DNA of 64,000 bases. It comes from Methanolinea sp. Lineage in GTDB: Archaea; Halobacteriota; Methanomicrobia; Methanomicrobiales; Methanospirillaceae. This document shows positions 41,890 through 50,896 of the stretch, piece by piece. The stretch's first letter is position 1; each line of letters starts with the position of its first letter. Made by a program: the position numbers and the translations under genes. The stretch lies in assembly GCA_030019395.1 (NCBI GenBank), contig JASEES010000005.1, positions 27,247 through 91,246 on the forward strand, given 5' to 3'. The notes below the pieces were generated by a model. That model ran no database searches. It was not told where the DNA came from and was given only the letters and a program-made list of their open reading frames with translations.

Positions 41890-43431
41890 TCAATTCCCCT
41901 TTCCGGTTGGCGCATCCAGCCGGTGGAGCAGGTTCAGGGCATTGATCATCGCTTCCGTGGAAGCAAGCACGATATCGTCCCCGGAGGCACTCGCATCGAA
42001 GACACGGCCGTGCTCGTCCTCGACAGCGATCGTGACATGCCCAATCGCGTCAGACCCGCCCGAGATCGCTTCCACGTGGAAATCCTTGAGGTGCACCCGG
42101 ACGGGGAGCATCCCGAGGACGGCTTTCAATGCAGCATCGACGGGTCCTGTTCCCGTCGCGCTGTAGACAGACTCCTTCCCTCCGATCCGGGCCTTGATGC
42201 TGGCCGTCGGGATGACATGGTTGCCTGTCATTACTGCGAACTCGTCCATCTCGATGAACCGTCCACCGTTGCCAACGCCCATCTCGCTCTCCGCGATCTC
42301 GTAGAGGTCGGCATCGGTGACTCTCTTGCCCTTGACCGAGATGAACTTGATTTTCTCCACGATGCGGTCAAGCTGCCCATCGGTCGGGTGGAGATGCACT
42401 TCCTCGAGCATCTGGCGTACCGCGTGTCTCCCGACGTGCTTGCCGAGCGTGAGCCGCCGGCGGTGTCCTACCATCTCCGGTGTCATGATGCCGGGCTCAA
42501 ACGTTGCCGCGCAAGCGATTACGCCGTGGGAGTGGATCCCGCTCTCGTGCGAGAACGCGTTGTCCCCGACGATGGGATACGTGGGGGGGATTGCAATGCC
42601 CGAGTACCGGGAGATGAGGCGGGATGTCTCGACGAGTTTCTCCTTGCGGATCCCGGTCCCGATTCCGAAGATAGATTCAAGGACCATCACCGTCGCAGAG
42701 AGATCCGCGTTTCCGGCCCGCTCACCGAGACCGTTCACCGTCACCTGCACCTGGGAAGCCCCGGCTTCGACAGCGGTGATCGTGTTTGCGACGGCAAGCC
42801 CGAAATCGTTGTGACAGTGCACATCGAGCGGGCAGTCAATCTCGCGGGCAAGGTGGAGGATGAGGTCTCTCATCGCCATCGGGGTGGAGACACCGACAGT
42901 GTCAGGGACGTTCAGGATAGTCGCACCTGCATCTGCAGCAGTCCGGAATACCTCGACGAGGTAATCTCTTTCCGTTCTTGTCGCGTCCATTGCAGAGAAC
43001 ATGCACAGGTCGCAGTGATCCCGGACGTAGGAAACGATCTCGCCGGTTATCCCGAGCACCTCCTCCCTGCTCTTTTTGATGGTATGCACCCGCTGCACCT
43101 CGGAAGTCGGAATGAAGACGTGAACCATGTCCACTCCGCAATCGATACATGCATCGACATCCTCCCGCCGGGACCGGGCGAGCCCGCAGATCTTCGAGTC
43201 AAGGCCGAGGTTGGCAATGGCCTTCACGGTCTCTTTCTCGCCCTGGGACGAGGCCGGAAAACCGGCTTCGATGGCATGGACGCCGATAGAGGACAGCTGG
43301 CGGGCTATCTCGAGCTTTTGTTCAAAGGTAAACGAGATGCCGGGCGTCTGTTCCCCGTCCCGGAGGGTGGTGTCAAAAACAGTCACTCTTCTTTGGCCTT
43401 CGCTAGCGACAAAGAAGACAATTCCCCACAT
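41890..43431 (-). CDS. 2-isopropylmalate / citramalate synthase family enzyme
   Basis: A 513-residue protein of the LeuA/CimA/AksA family condensing acetyl-CoA with a 2-oxoacid. Signatures are VFDTTLRDGEQTPG, the metal-binding VHCHNDFGLAVANT, and GLGERAGNADL. A full C-terminal LeuA allosteric domain (about 370-505, SVYSATGTGPVDAALKAV) is present, which the homocitrate synthase AksA lacks, so isopropylmalate (leucine) or citramalate (isoleucine) synthase is more likely; I cannot choose between them. The N-terminal 14 residues are atypical and a start at the internal GTG just before VFDTT is possible. Convergent with pfdB. Confidence 0.9.
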   Translation of the reverse strand: MWGIVFFVASEGQRRVTVFDTTLRDGEQTPGISFTFEQKLEIARQLSSIGVHAIEAGFPASSQGEKETVKAIANLGLDSKICGLARSRREDVDACIDCGVDMVHVFIPTSEVQRVHTIKKSREEVLGITGEIVSYVRDHCDLCMFSAMDATRTERDYLVEVFRTAADAGATILNVPDTVGVSTPMAMRDLILHLAREIDCPLDVHCHNDFGLAVANTITAVEAGASQVQVTVNGLGERAGNADLSATVMVLESIFGIGTGIRKEKLVETSRLISRYSGIAIPPTYPIVGDNAFSHESGIHSHGVIACAATFEPGIMTPEMVGHRRRLTLGKHVGRHAVRQMLEEVHLHPTDGQLDRIVEKIKFISVKGKRVTDADLYEIAESEMGVGNGGRFIEMDEFAVMTGNHVIPTASIKARIGGKESVYSATGTGPVDAALKAVLGMLPVRVHLKDFHVEAISGGSDAIGHVTIAVEDEHGRVFDASASGDDIVLASTEAMINALNLLHRLDAPTGKGN

Positions 43432-43559
43432 CAGTGGTTCTGGAGGTCATACCTTAAAGTTGGTATCCCGACCACTTAAATGTACGTCCCATTTGCAGGG
43501 AAATCCCGCTGTATCGATACGTTTAATAGGTTTATTACCCCTATAGTATGAGCGCAAAT

Positions 43560-43666
43560 CCCGCCTTAACTCAGACTGGTAGAGTGCGCGGCTGTAGTAT
43601 GATCTGCCGGTATTCGGCAATTGCGCGGCTACCGCGATGTCCCCGGTTCGAATCCGGGAGGCGGGA
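43560..43666 (+). tRNA. tRNA-Tyr (GTA) with intron
   Basis: The acceptor stem CCCGCCT/AGGCGGG, the D arm and the T arm (GGTTCGAATCC) are clear. The anticodon loop CTGTAG-A is interrupted after position 37 by a 33-base intron (43598-43630), the canonical place in archaeal tRNA-Tyr. The intron contains a small stem (TGCCG/CGGCA). CCA is not encoded. Confidence 0.93.
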
Positions 43667-43693
43667 TCCCCAACCTTTGCGCAGTATCGGTAT

Positions 43694-43766
43694 GCCCAGG
43701 TAGTGTAGTGGCCTATCATGTCGGCCTGTCACGCCGACGACTCGGATTCGAATTCCGACCTGGGCG
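43694..43766 (+). tRNA. tRNA-Asp (GTC)
   Basis: Acceptor GCCCAGG/CCTGGGC, anticodon stem TCGGC/GCCGA with loop CTGTCAC, T loop TTCGAATT, discriminator G. No CCA. It follows tRNA-Tyr by 27 bases and a short T-run comes after it. Confidence 0.95.
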
Positions 43767-43855
43767 TTCCTTTTTCATGTTATAGTGGGGATGCTGGCAG
43801 GTATTCATAAGAGTGTCAGTAATTTCAGATGGCTTCCAATGAAATGGAGATTATC

Positions 43856-44167
43856 CTAAAAAGGGGATATCCGCACGATTTTTCCCAGTGCACATTCACA
43901 GGCGAGGCGGACATCGGGTTCATCGTCCTCGGTAAGTCGTTCGAGGAAGGGAAGGGCTTTCCTGTCCCCGATATTTCCAAGGGCCCATGCGGCAAGAAGC
44001 CGGCAGCCCGGGTCATTGCTGTATAAACACTTGATCAGGGCGTCCACAGCATCGTTACCCCGTGCAGAGAGCATCCGTGCTGCTCTCCAGCGGGCATCTA
44101 TCCCGGCTGCTGCCAGGTCCCGGAGAAGTGGTTCGAGGGGAGGCCCGGGGCTTGCGTTCTGCATCAT
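43856..44167 (-). CDS. Short HEAT-repeat protein
   Basis: About 103 residues with two to three HEAT/PBS-lyase-type repeats (ARWRAARMLSARGNDAVDALIKCL, CRLLAAWALGNIGDRKALPFLERL, VRLACECALGKI). Such repeats are protein-binding scaffolds. The ATG at 44167 has a GGAGAG site upstream; the in-frame ATG at 44200 is less likely. Related in type to 47129-47779. Confidence 0.75.
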   Translation of the reverse strand: MMQNASPGPPLEPLLRDLAAAGIDARWRAARMLSARGNDAVDALIKCLYSNDPGCRLLAAWALGNIGDRKALPFLERLTEDDEPDVRLACECALGKIVRISPF

Positions 44168-44449
44168 CAGTCTCTCTCCAACCATGCTATATGTTAACAC
44201 CCGGCAATAGACTGACTCTTTATTTATAACTTTCGTCCTCGGAAAATCGCTTTGAATTTAGAGATTTTCGCACTATTATCCGCACCAGAAAGCCGGGAAT
44301 CAGGTCAGGGTTATGGGATAGGTTTATGTAATATCAAAAGCACCTGTCTGACAAGTTTTTTTCCCATTACAAAATTGGAGGACCCTTCATTTCAGTTTTT
44401 AACCATTCTTTATCCAGAAAATATAAATAGTTCCAGCAGGTAACAATGT

Positions 44450-44478
44450 CTTGATTACGCATTCCGATGCGAATCAAG
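44450..44478 (+). promoter_or_regulatory. 5'-terminal mRNA hairpin before secreted family A copy 3
   Basis: CTTGATT-A-CGCAT pairs with ATGCG-AATCAAG across a TCCG loop, a 12-base-pair stem with one bulge. A TATA box (ATATAAATAG, 44421-44430) puts the transcript start at about 44450, so the mRNA begins with this hairpin. Its 3' arm runs into the AAGGTGG ribosome site. Confidence 0.6.
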
Positions 44479-44486
44479 GTGGCATC

Positions 44487-45311
44487 ATGAAAGGAAAGAC
44501 ACGCATATTTCTTACTGCGGTAATTGTCCTCATCGCAGTGCTGGGATGCCTTGCATCCGGAGCAAGAACCCTTCCCCCTGCCAACGAGACCTCTCAAATC
44601 ACGGTAACCACGTCCGCATCTGTCATCGGCACTCTCCGGGCGAATACCGAGATTGTGTATGTCCAGGGCAACGACAACCTCACGGACAACCCACCGCTCC
44701 AGGACAATGGAGAGGGCCAGTCAACCATCAGCTACACGGAAGATACTCTGGCGGTCAATGGAGCGGTTACGTACGACAAGTACATGAATTTGGACACAGG
44801 TCCAAAGACCCAGAACAGCAACAACCTGGAGACGCAGAGGCAGATAACCTACGACGCCAGCGGTGACGGCAATTCTACCGGCAAGATGATCTCTTCGGAG
44901 AGCATCCTTGTGGAAGCGGTTGCGACCGGTGAAACAACGGGTGAGGGTTGCTGCCCGTGGGGGACCGGTGACGGAACCGAGCTTGGAGCGACAAACGACC
45001 TTGTGATTGCCGGATCAGACATGGTTGTCAGTGAGGCTGCCGTGACATCCGTGAGCGGTGCACGGATAACTGCAGACGCTATCAGTACACCTGTCGGACT
45101 CGACTACGGCATCCAGATAGAGGGGCTTAACCAGACAGAGGGTGACCCAAGTACCGGCGCAGTCGGAACAGCAACTGCCTATGTAAGCGCCAACCTGCAG
45201 GAAGGCCTTGGAAATTCGACGGCAGTGGGAACAGAGGTCACATACAGTGACGTCACCTCGGCGAGCGGGCTCTTTACCCTGGCAAAGGAAGTGAGTTACA
45301 CTTCCGGATAA
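44487..45311 (+). CDS. Secreted protein, family A-like (copy 3, diverged)
   Basis: About 274 residues with a signal peptide (TRIFLTAVIVLIAVLGCLASG). Order and phrases match family A: an N-terminal TTSASVIGTL, a NLDTG segment, QITYDASGDG, SSESILVEA, a cysteine-containing CCPWGTGDG, VDYGI-like VGLDYGIQIEG, and TSASGLFTLAKEVSYTSG at the end. It lacks the second conserved cysteine and the RRY end. I place the start at the ATG at 44487 with AAGGTGG upstream. Remote from the other copies but on the same theme of exported proteins. Confidence 0.72.
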   Translation: MKGKTRIFLTAVIVLIAVLGCLASGARTLPPANETSQITVTTSASVIGTLRANTEIVYVQGNDNLTDNPPLQDNGEGQSTISYTEDTLAVNGAVTYDKYMNLDTGPKTQNSNNLETQRQITYDASGDGNSTGKMISSESILVEAVATGETTGEGCCPWGTGDGTELGATNDLVIAGSDMVVSEAAVTSVSGARITADAISTPVGLDYGIQIEGLNQTEGDPSTGAVGTATAYVSANLQEGLGNSTAVGTEVTYSDVTSASGLFTLAKEVSYTSG

Positions 45312-45616
45312 TATCTTTTTTAAACCTTCAAAAATTCAGTTAAACTACGTTTTCTGGAAGAAAACCCAAAAAATCTTTGAATTACGAGACTGTCTAGGGT
45401 CAGGGGGCTAGATAGCCAGTAACGGTTAATCTGGTATACAGGAAAGTATCTCTGTGCATGGAGAATCCCCTTTTGACCATGTGCCGGTATTGCTTTCCAT
45501 CGGATAGGAAACCTATTAAAAACCGGAATGACAACTCATATTCAACCTGATCATGAGTAAGCCAGCGATAATCAGGAAATCATCGTAAGTGACAGGTAAT
45601 CGGGAGATGAAAAATA
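45312..45616. other. Intergenic region between two secreted-protein genes
   Basis: Starts with a T-run after the stop (CTTTTTTAAA), a likely terminator. A small palindrome GGCTA-GA-TAGCC lies at 45406-45417. A TATA-like TATTAAAAA at about 45513 probably drives the next gene; arms CCTGAT/ATCAGG (45546-45576, long loop) lie in its leader. No gene seen. Confidence 0.45.
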
Positions 45617-46279
45617 ATGAAAACAACCAGAATTGCAATCGTATCGGGAATCTTTCTCGTGCTGTTCGTTGCAGGGACAGTCTCTGCAGCGACCATGGAT
45701 TTCAAAGTCCCGGCCCGCTATGGCAGTGCCAGCAAGGACAGCGTATTGGAAAAAATATCCATGACAAGGGAAAATAACCTGTATTCATCGTACCAGGCAA
45801 GGCTCATCCAGTCCCTCAACCGGGCTACTTCCCAGACACCGATAAGCATCTCGGAGAATATCGTCTCCGTCAGTGGATCGTGCACCAGCTGTTCCGGCGT
45901 GACCCAGTACACATTGATCAACCAGTACTCTTCGGTGCCTGCCTATTACCCTGAACCGACACAGGCATCGAGCAGAGGGTTCGGGACACTGGTCGTCGTG
46001 GGTCCCGATGACGGCAACACGTATTACCTCTGGATAAAATCCCAGTTCTTTGCACTGGATGTGGCCGAAGGATACGACATGCGGTGGCATGGATGCAATT
46101 CATTGCCCGTTATCTACGAGAATAACATTCTCTCGGGCTCGTATTGCCTGAAGGTGACGACTGGCCCGACAATCACTTCACCTGTGGTCTGGTGCGGGAC
46201 TGCAGAAGTGGTATCCAACATGACAACCACGGTGCGGGTGCTCCTCACACCGTGTCCCATGGGCTGCAGCTGCTGCTGA
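45617..46279 (+). CDS. Secreted cysteine-rich protein of unknown function
   Basis: A 220-residue exported protein with a signal peptide (RIAIVSGIFLVLFVAGTVSA). It does not match family A and I do not recognise it. Nine or so cysteines lie outside the cell, in CTSCSG, HGCN, YCLK, WCGT and the extreme C-terminal CPMGCSCC. The pattern suggests disulfides or a bound metal. Rich in Tyr, Ser and Thr; no membrane anchor. Ribosome site GGGAG ten bases upstream. Confidence 0.72.
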   Translation: MKTTRIAIVSGIFLVLFVAGTVSAATMDFKVPARYGSASKDSVLEKISMTRENNLYSSYQARLIQSLNRATSQTPISISENIVSVSGSCTSCSGVTQYTLINQYSSVPAYYPEPTQASSRGFGTLVVVGPDDGNTYYLWIKSQFFALDVAEGYDMRWHGCNSLPVIYENNILSGSYCLKVTTGPTITSPVVWCGTAEVVSNMTTTVRVLLTPCPMGCSCC

Positions 46280-46907
46280 AGGAAAAGTCCCTGTCCCTTC
46301 ACAATAAGTCTCCTTTTTATAAGGTCAATAAACACACTCCTTCAGACCTTCCTTTGTAATTGGAAACCAGAGGTCATGATCATGGTATTGACCGGTCAAT
46401 TGTATCTCTCCCGGGAGAGTTACTGAACAAAATTCTGGTGTTACCTGGTTGTGTGCGTTTTTCTTTCCTGGTCTGTAATGCGAATAGCTACCAGCCTTTT
46501 TTATCATGCTCACTGGAACGGTATTCTTCCGATAATCCCCTCTCGAAAAAAAATTTTGTCTCTTTCCCTGGTTTGAATGGAAAATGAGAGAGACTGTGAG
46601 GAGGCGAACCTGCGAGAGCCTGAAAACCATTCACTCATGAGACACCACTTCAAATGATGAAGAGGGGCACTTTCATTGGCGAATCTGGAATAGTAATGCC
46701 GTACGATTCGATTGCCCCTGAATTCTTTTTTTACCTGGAAACTTTGTCAGGGAATCATGAACCATGCGATCACCTTAAAAGGGAAAGGAGAGGAGATAAC
46801 CGGCGGATGGGTTTGTAAACTCTATCATGCTATACCTCCGATGTGATGAAGATGAGAACGTGGTCCTTTATTGACACGGAGGACTTAGTCGGATTGCTGA
46901 CAGGGAT
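46280..46907. other. Intergenic region with two adjacent palindromes, no gene supported
   Basis: About 630 AT-richer bases. Two perfect palindromes stand close together: TTGACCGGTCAA (46388-46399) and CTCTCCCGGGAGAG (46406-46419). ORFs present lack coding character and ribosome sites. Confidence 0.4.
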
Positions 46908-47132
46908 ATGGAGCCGGAAAGAAGAATGTCTCCACCATCGGAACGGTCAAGTGCCCATTGCCCGGTTTTTGGTGTTGCTTCCGGAGCCCCGATCGTCGGG
47001 CTTGGCATCCTCATCATCATTTTTGGAGGTGTCCTCCTGCTGACAGGGCACTCTCCCGATGTAACTCTTCCCCCTGCTCTGCTCTTCATCGGGTTTGGTG
47101 CAGTTCTCATCGTTCTCGGCATCAGGAGATGA
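46908..47132 (+). CDS. Small membrane protein, two helices
   Basis: A 74-residue protein with two membrane helices (GAPIVGLGILIIIFGGVLLLTG and a second ending FIGFGAVLIVLGIRR). No family recognised. Its stop overlaps the ATG of the HEAT-repeat gene (ATGA), which supports it being a real, co-translated gene. Confidence 0.55.
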   Translation: MEPERRMSPPSERSSAHCPVFGVASGAPIVGLGILIIIFGGVLLLTGHSPDVTLPPALLFIGFGAVLIVLGIRR

Positions 47133-47779
47133 TGCAAAAACCGTATGCAGGAGAAGATCTCAACCACTCAGGGGAGAAAATGACACAGGATTCCGGAAAA
47201 AAATCATCAGGCGGTGCAGACCATGGAGCACTCGAACTGCTCGTTGAACAGGCGACGCAGTCTGGGGATCCGCACGTCAGGCGGTATGCACTCTTCGTTC
47301 TCGGGAGGACAGGAGATCCCCGGCTGAAAGAACTTTTTTTGTCAGCCCTCCGGGACACCGACAAGGCCTGCCGGGCCCAGGCAGCCGCTGCCCTCATAGG
47401 CCTTGGAGATACTATCGTTCCTGATCTCGTCTCCCTGCTTTCCGATCCGGACTGGAGGGTCCGGTACAGGGCCGCTGAGGCACTCGGAGAGATCGGGAAC
47501 CGCGCATCAGCCGGGGCACTTGTCAGGGCATTATCGGATAAAAAGGACCATGTCAGGTATATGGCTGCAAAGGGACTCGGGAGAACCGGGAACAGCGGGG
47601 CAGTTCCGGCTCTCGTGGGATGCCTTGAGGATGAAAACCCCTATGTCCGGAAAGCTGCAGTCCTCTCCCTCGGAAAACTGGGCGACTCCCTGATAAGGGA
47701 TGTGGTCAGGAAGCACCTGGACAGGGAGGGAACGGATTTCGTCAGGGAAGCCATCAGGAATGTCCTTTCAGGGGAGTGA
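47129..47779 (+). CDS. HEAT-repeat (PBS-lyase-like) protein
   Basis: About 216 residues with five to six HEAT repeats of roughly 31 residues (HVRRYALFVLGRTGDPRLKELF, WRVRYRAAEALGEIGN, HVRYMAAKGLGRTGNSGAVPAL, YVRKAAVLSLGKLGD). These scaffolds are common in methanogens and cyanobacteria; the partner is unknown. Coupled to the small membrane protein by ATGA. An alternative start at 47180 has a GGGGAG site close by. Confidence 0.82.
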   Translation: MMQKPYAGEDLNHSGEKMTQDSGKKSSGGADHGALELLVEQATQSGDPHVRRYALFVLGRTGDPRLKELFLSALRDTDKACRAQAAAALIGLGDTIVPDLVSLLSDPDWRVRYRAAEALGEIGNRASAGALVRALSDKKDHVRYMAAKGLGRTGNSGAVPALVGCLEDENPYVRKAAVLSLGKLGDSLIRDVVRKHLDREGTDFVREAIRNVLSGE

Positions 47780-48021
47780 AAAATATCCAGTCATCAGAAA
47801 GACACAGGGCCAATCGTTCAGGAAAATGACAGAGCAATTATCCCTGATAGAGGGCACCCTCCCCCCGAATCCCAGAACTGATTCTTTCTTTGTGGATAAC
47901 TGTCCCAAAATGAGGATTGGTCACATATCGCATGTTGCATCGTATGTTCATGCGGTGATGATCTCACATAAGGTTCGTGGACAATCTGAAAAAAAATTGA
48001 AAAGGAGACAGGGCACCTGGA

Positions 48022-50013
48022 TTACCTGATTTTTGTCCCGGGCGGCACGTCTTTGAAAGGCATAAGGAGGGATGCAGAATCCCCGGCAGCAAGGATCATC
48101 CCCCGGCTCTCGATCCCAAAGATCCTGGCCGGCTGGAGGTTCGCAACGATCACCACGTTCTTTCCCACCAGATCTTCCGGCCTGTAGAAGGGTGCGATCC
48201 CGGCAACGACCTGCCGGATCTCGGAGCCGATATCGACCTGCAATGCGAGGAGTTTCCGGGATTTGGGAACCGGTTCGGCAGAAACGATCCTGCCCGTCCG
48301 GATGTCAAGGCGGGAGAATTCTTCGATGGATACGGTCTCTGTTTTCCTGACGCGTTCGCCGGCCTCCTTTACCCTCTTCCGGAGGAGGTCATCCATTTCC
48401 CGGATGAATGAATCCTCGAGCTTCTGGAAGACCGGGTGCGGAGCTTTGAGTGGTCGTGCGGGAAGATCGCTGAGAGCACTGTCAAGGGCTGTTTTTTCAA
48501 TCGGCACGGTGTTTCCCACCATGTCCCATATCTCGCGGGACTTCTGCGGGATAGCAGGTTCGAAAAGGAGGGCCAGAGCATTGACAAGGACGATGCAGTC
48601 CTTGATGACCTGGCACGCGGAATCCCTGTCGGTCTTGATCAGTTTCCAGGGCGCATTTGTCTGGATATAGTTATTTCCATAAGCTGCAAGCGCCATCATC
48701 TCGTCTACCGCGACCTTGAAATCGTACTGGTTCACGGCTCTCGTGACCGAATCGATTGTTTCTTTTATCCGCGCAAGTACTTCGGGTCTCACCGGAATAT
48801 CCGGGATTCCGCCAAATTCACGGTGAGCAAAGTAGAGGCTGCGATAGACAAAGTTCCCAAGCGTGTTGACAAGCTCGTTGTTGATCCGCTCGGAAAAGAC
48901 TTTCCAGGAAAAGTTGAGGTCCTTGGTGTGGTTCGTGTAGGAGAGGAGGTAGTAGCGGAGGTAGTCGGCAGGAAGGCCCCGGTCGAGATAGTCTTCGTTC
49001 GTCCAGACAACGTACCCGCGGGACTTGGAGAACTTATGATCATCCACCTTCACCATCCCGCTTGCGACAATCGCATGTGGTGTTCCATATCCTGCCCCTT
49101 TCAGGAGTGCCGGCCAGAAGATGCAATGATGGTAGATGATGTCGCCGCCGATGAAATGCGTCACGCGGTTATCCCCGCACCATAAGTCTCTCCAGTCTTT
49201 CCCTGCCTCATTGGCCCATTCCTCGGTGAACGAAATGTACCCGATGGGTGCGTCGACCCACACGTAGACAACGAGATCATCCCGTCCGGGAAACTTGACC
49301 CCCCAGTCGAGGGTTCTCGTGATGCACCAGTCGCGAAGACCTTCCCTGACCCAGCCAAGCGCATAGTTCCGGGCGTTCAGGGTTCCCTGGAGATTTTCGA
49401 GGTAACCGAGGAGGAAGTCCTTGAACTCCCCGAGACGGAAGAAATAGTGTTCCTGGTCACGGAGTTCCGCCTTTGTCTTGCAGACCATGCAAACCGGTTC
49501 CCTGATTTCGCCTGGTTCGAGGTGACGTCCACACCCCTGGTCACACTCGTCGCCCCGTGCAGGTGTGCCGCAATGGGGACACAGTCCCTCGACGTAACGG
49601 TCAGGGAGAAATCGCTTGCACTGCGGGCAGTAACTCTGCTGGATGACCCTGGAATAGACGTGCCCGTTCTCGATGAGTCTGCTGACAATTTTCCTGGTCC
49701 GGGCATGGTTCGTGGGGTCGTCTGTCATCCCGAAATGGTCGAACTGGACCATCATACGCCCGAAAGTTTCAGCAAAATGGGCATGGTAGCGTTCTGACAT
49801 CTCCCGGGGAGAGATCTTTGCCTCTTCCGCACTGACAACGATGGGTGTCCCATGGTTGTCAGATCCGCAGATGAAGACGACTTCCTCCCCCATATGCCGC
49901 AGGCAGCGGACATAAAAGTCTGCGGGCACGTATGTCCGCAGGTGCCCGATGTGACAGGGGCCGTTGGTATAGGGGAGGCCGCAGGTCACGAGGATGGGCT
50001 GTTTTCTCATCAT
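48022..50013 (-). CDS. metG: Methionyl-tRNA synthetase
   Basis: About 663 residues. Class I synthetase with HIGH at residues 21-24 and KFSKS for KMSKS, two zinc knuckles (CPQC/CPHC and CDQGC/CMVC) in the connective domain, and a fused C-terminal EMAP/Trbp111-type tRNA-binding domain (FSRLDIRTGRIVSAEPVP). The ATG at 50013 lies about 25 bases after a TTTATAG box, so the mRNA is probably leaderless. The long upstream extension crosses the divergent promoter and is rejected. Confidence 0.96.
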   Translation of the reverse strand: MMRKQPILVTCGLPYTNGPCHIGHLRTYVPADFYVRCLRHMGEEVVFICGSDNHGTPIVVSAEEAKISPREMSERYHAHFAETFGRMMVQFDHFGMTDDPTNHARTRKIVSRLIENGHVYSRVIQQSYCPQCKRFLPDRYVEGLCPHCGTPARGDECDQGCGRHLEPGEIREPVCMVCKTKAELRDQEHYFFRLGEFKDFLLGYLENLQGTLNARNYALGWVREGLRDWCITRTLDWGVKFPGRDDLVVYVWVDAPIGYISFTEEWANEAGKDWRDLWCGDNRVTHFIGGDIIYHHCIFWPALLKGAGYGTPHAIVASGMVKVDDHKFSKSRGYVVWTNEDYLDRGLPADYLRYYLLSYTNHTKDLNFSWKVFSERINNELVNTLGNFVYRSLYFAHREFGGIPDIPVRPEVLARIKETIDSVTRAVNQYDFKVAVDEMMALAAYGNNYIQTNAPWKLIKTDRDSACQVIKDCIVLVNALALLFEPAIPQKSREIWDMVGNTVPIEKTALDSALSDLPARPLKAPHPVFQKLEDSFIREMDDLLRKRVKEAGERVRKTETVSIEEFSRLDIRTGRIVSAEPVPKSRKLLALQVDIGSEIRQVVAGIAPFYRPEDLVGKNVVIVANLQPARIFGIESRGMILAAGDSASLLMPFKDVPPGTKIR

Positions 50014-50032
50014 TATGCTTTTGATGGTGATG

Positions 50033-50041
50033 CTATAAATA
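50033..50041. promoter_or_regulatory. TATA element between metG and divergent gene
   Basis: CTATAAATA is nearly symmetric and suits metG, whose ATG is about 25 bases away. It is too close to the plus-strand ATG at 50054 for a leader there unless that gene starts further in. Confidence 0.45.
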
Positions 50042-50053
50042 ACTAAAAGGACC

Positions 50054-50845
50054 ATGGGCAAAAAGACCGTCCTGAAGACGTGTTCGCTCGGTGCGGAACC
50101 AGGTGTGCCATCTCCCGGGAGGCTGGCGGAGTGGGCAGGAGAGCAGAGAGGGAGGTGTGCCGATCTCACTTCTTTCCTCGTGGAAGAGAGCATCATCCCG
50201 CAGGTGGACGCAGGAATCACAACCCCCTGCGCAGGGGGGAAGTTCTATTCAGCACGGCTGCAGGAGTCGATCGTGGGACTTGAAGGTGACCGGATCCGCG
50301 GAGAACTCGCGATTTCTCCTGGTTTTCTCATCGATGATGCAGCAAGGGCAGGCATACGTGCCCATCCCTGCCGGTTCGCCGTCCCTGCACCCCACCTCGT
50401 TGTGAAGGGCGATGAGTATTACGGGGACGCCGACGAGGCCAGCGGCGCCCTCTATGAACAATACCGGCACATTTTCAGGGCGATGAGAGATGCAGGAGTC
50501 AACGGTCATGTCTGTATCTGTGAACGGGCAGTGCCGGAAGAGATGGAAGCTCTCGCTGGGAGGCGGGTGCTTTTTCACATCGAAAAAGCGACTACTGCGA
50601 CGCTGGAAGAGGTCCTCGAATACCAGCAGACACTCATTATTGAAGGGTCCGGCACCCGGGAGATTGGCAGGCTCCGCGACGAGTTTGATGTCTCCAATGT
50701 ACTTGTCCTCGATCCGAAGGAGGATGAACTCAGGGCTGCAATAGAGGTATTCGGGCCGGACCGGATTCAGGTCGCGGGTTACTGTGCCAATGGAGACCCG
50801 GATTACTGGAAATCCATCGTGGCTTCTGCAGCCGTGAAGATCTGA
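50054..50845 (+). CDS. Protein of unknown function, divergent from metG
   Basis: A 263-residue soluble protein that I do not recognise. It has several cysteines (KTCSLG, RCADLT, TTPCAGG, HVCICE) and an alternating helix-strand pattern. C-terminal text such as TLEEVLEYQQTLIIEGSG then VSNVLVLDPKEDELRAAIEVFGPDRIQVAGYC reads like a Rossmann or TIM-type repeat. It looks like a regular long-standing gene by codon use. Only 40 bases separate it from metG, head to head. Confidence 0.7.
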   Translation: MGKKTVLKTCSLGAEPGVPSPGRLAEWAGEQRGRCADLTSFLVEESIIPQVDAGITTPCAGGKFYSARLQESIVGLEGDRIRGELAISPGFLIDDAARAGIRAHPCRFAVPAPHLVVKGDEYYGDADEASGALYEQYRHIFRAMRDAGVNGHVCICERAVPEEMEALAGRRVLFHIEKATTATLEEVLEYQQTLIIEGSGTREIGRLRDEFDVSNVLVLDPKEDELRAAIEVFGPDRIQVAGYCANGDPDYWKSIVASAAVKI

Positions 50846-50896
50846 TAAACCCCGCGAAACCCCGGTTCCATACCATTTGTTGACAATGGGCCCCTT

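Noticed and set aside
41848..43479. A 543-codon plus-strand frame opposite the LeuA-family gene
   Set aside because: It is the complement shadow of a well-conserved enzyme; the product shows no recognisable motif.
46325..46630. A 101-codon minus-strand frame in the gene-poor region
   Set aside because: No ribosome site or promoter, odd composition, and it covers the two palindromes; considered noise or at most a relic.
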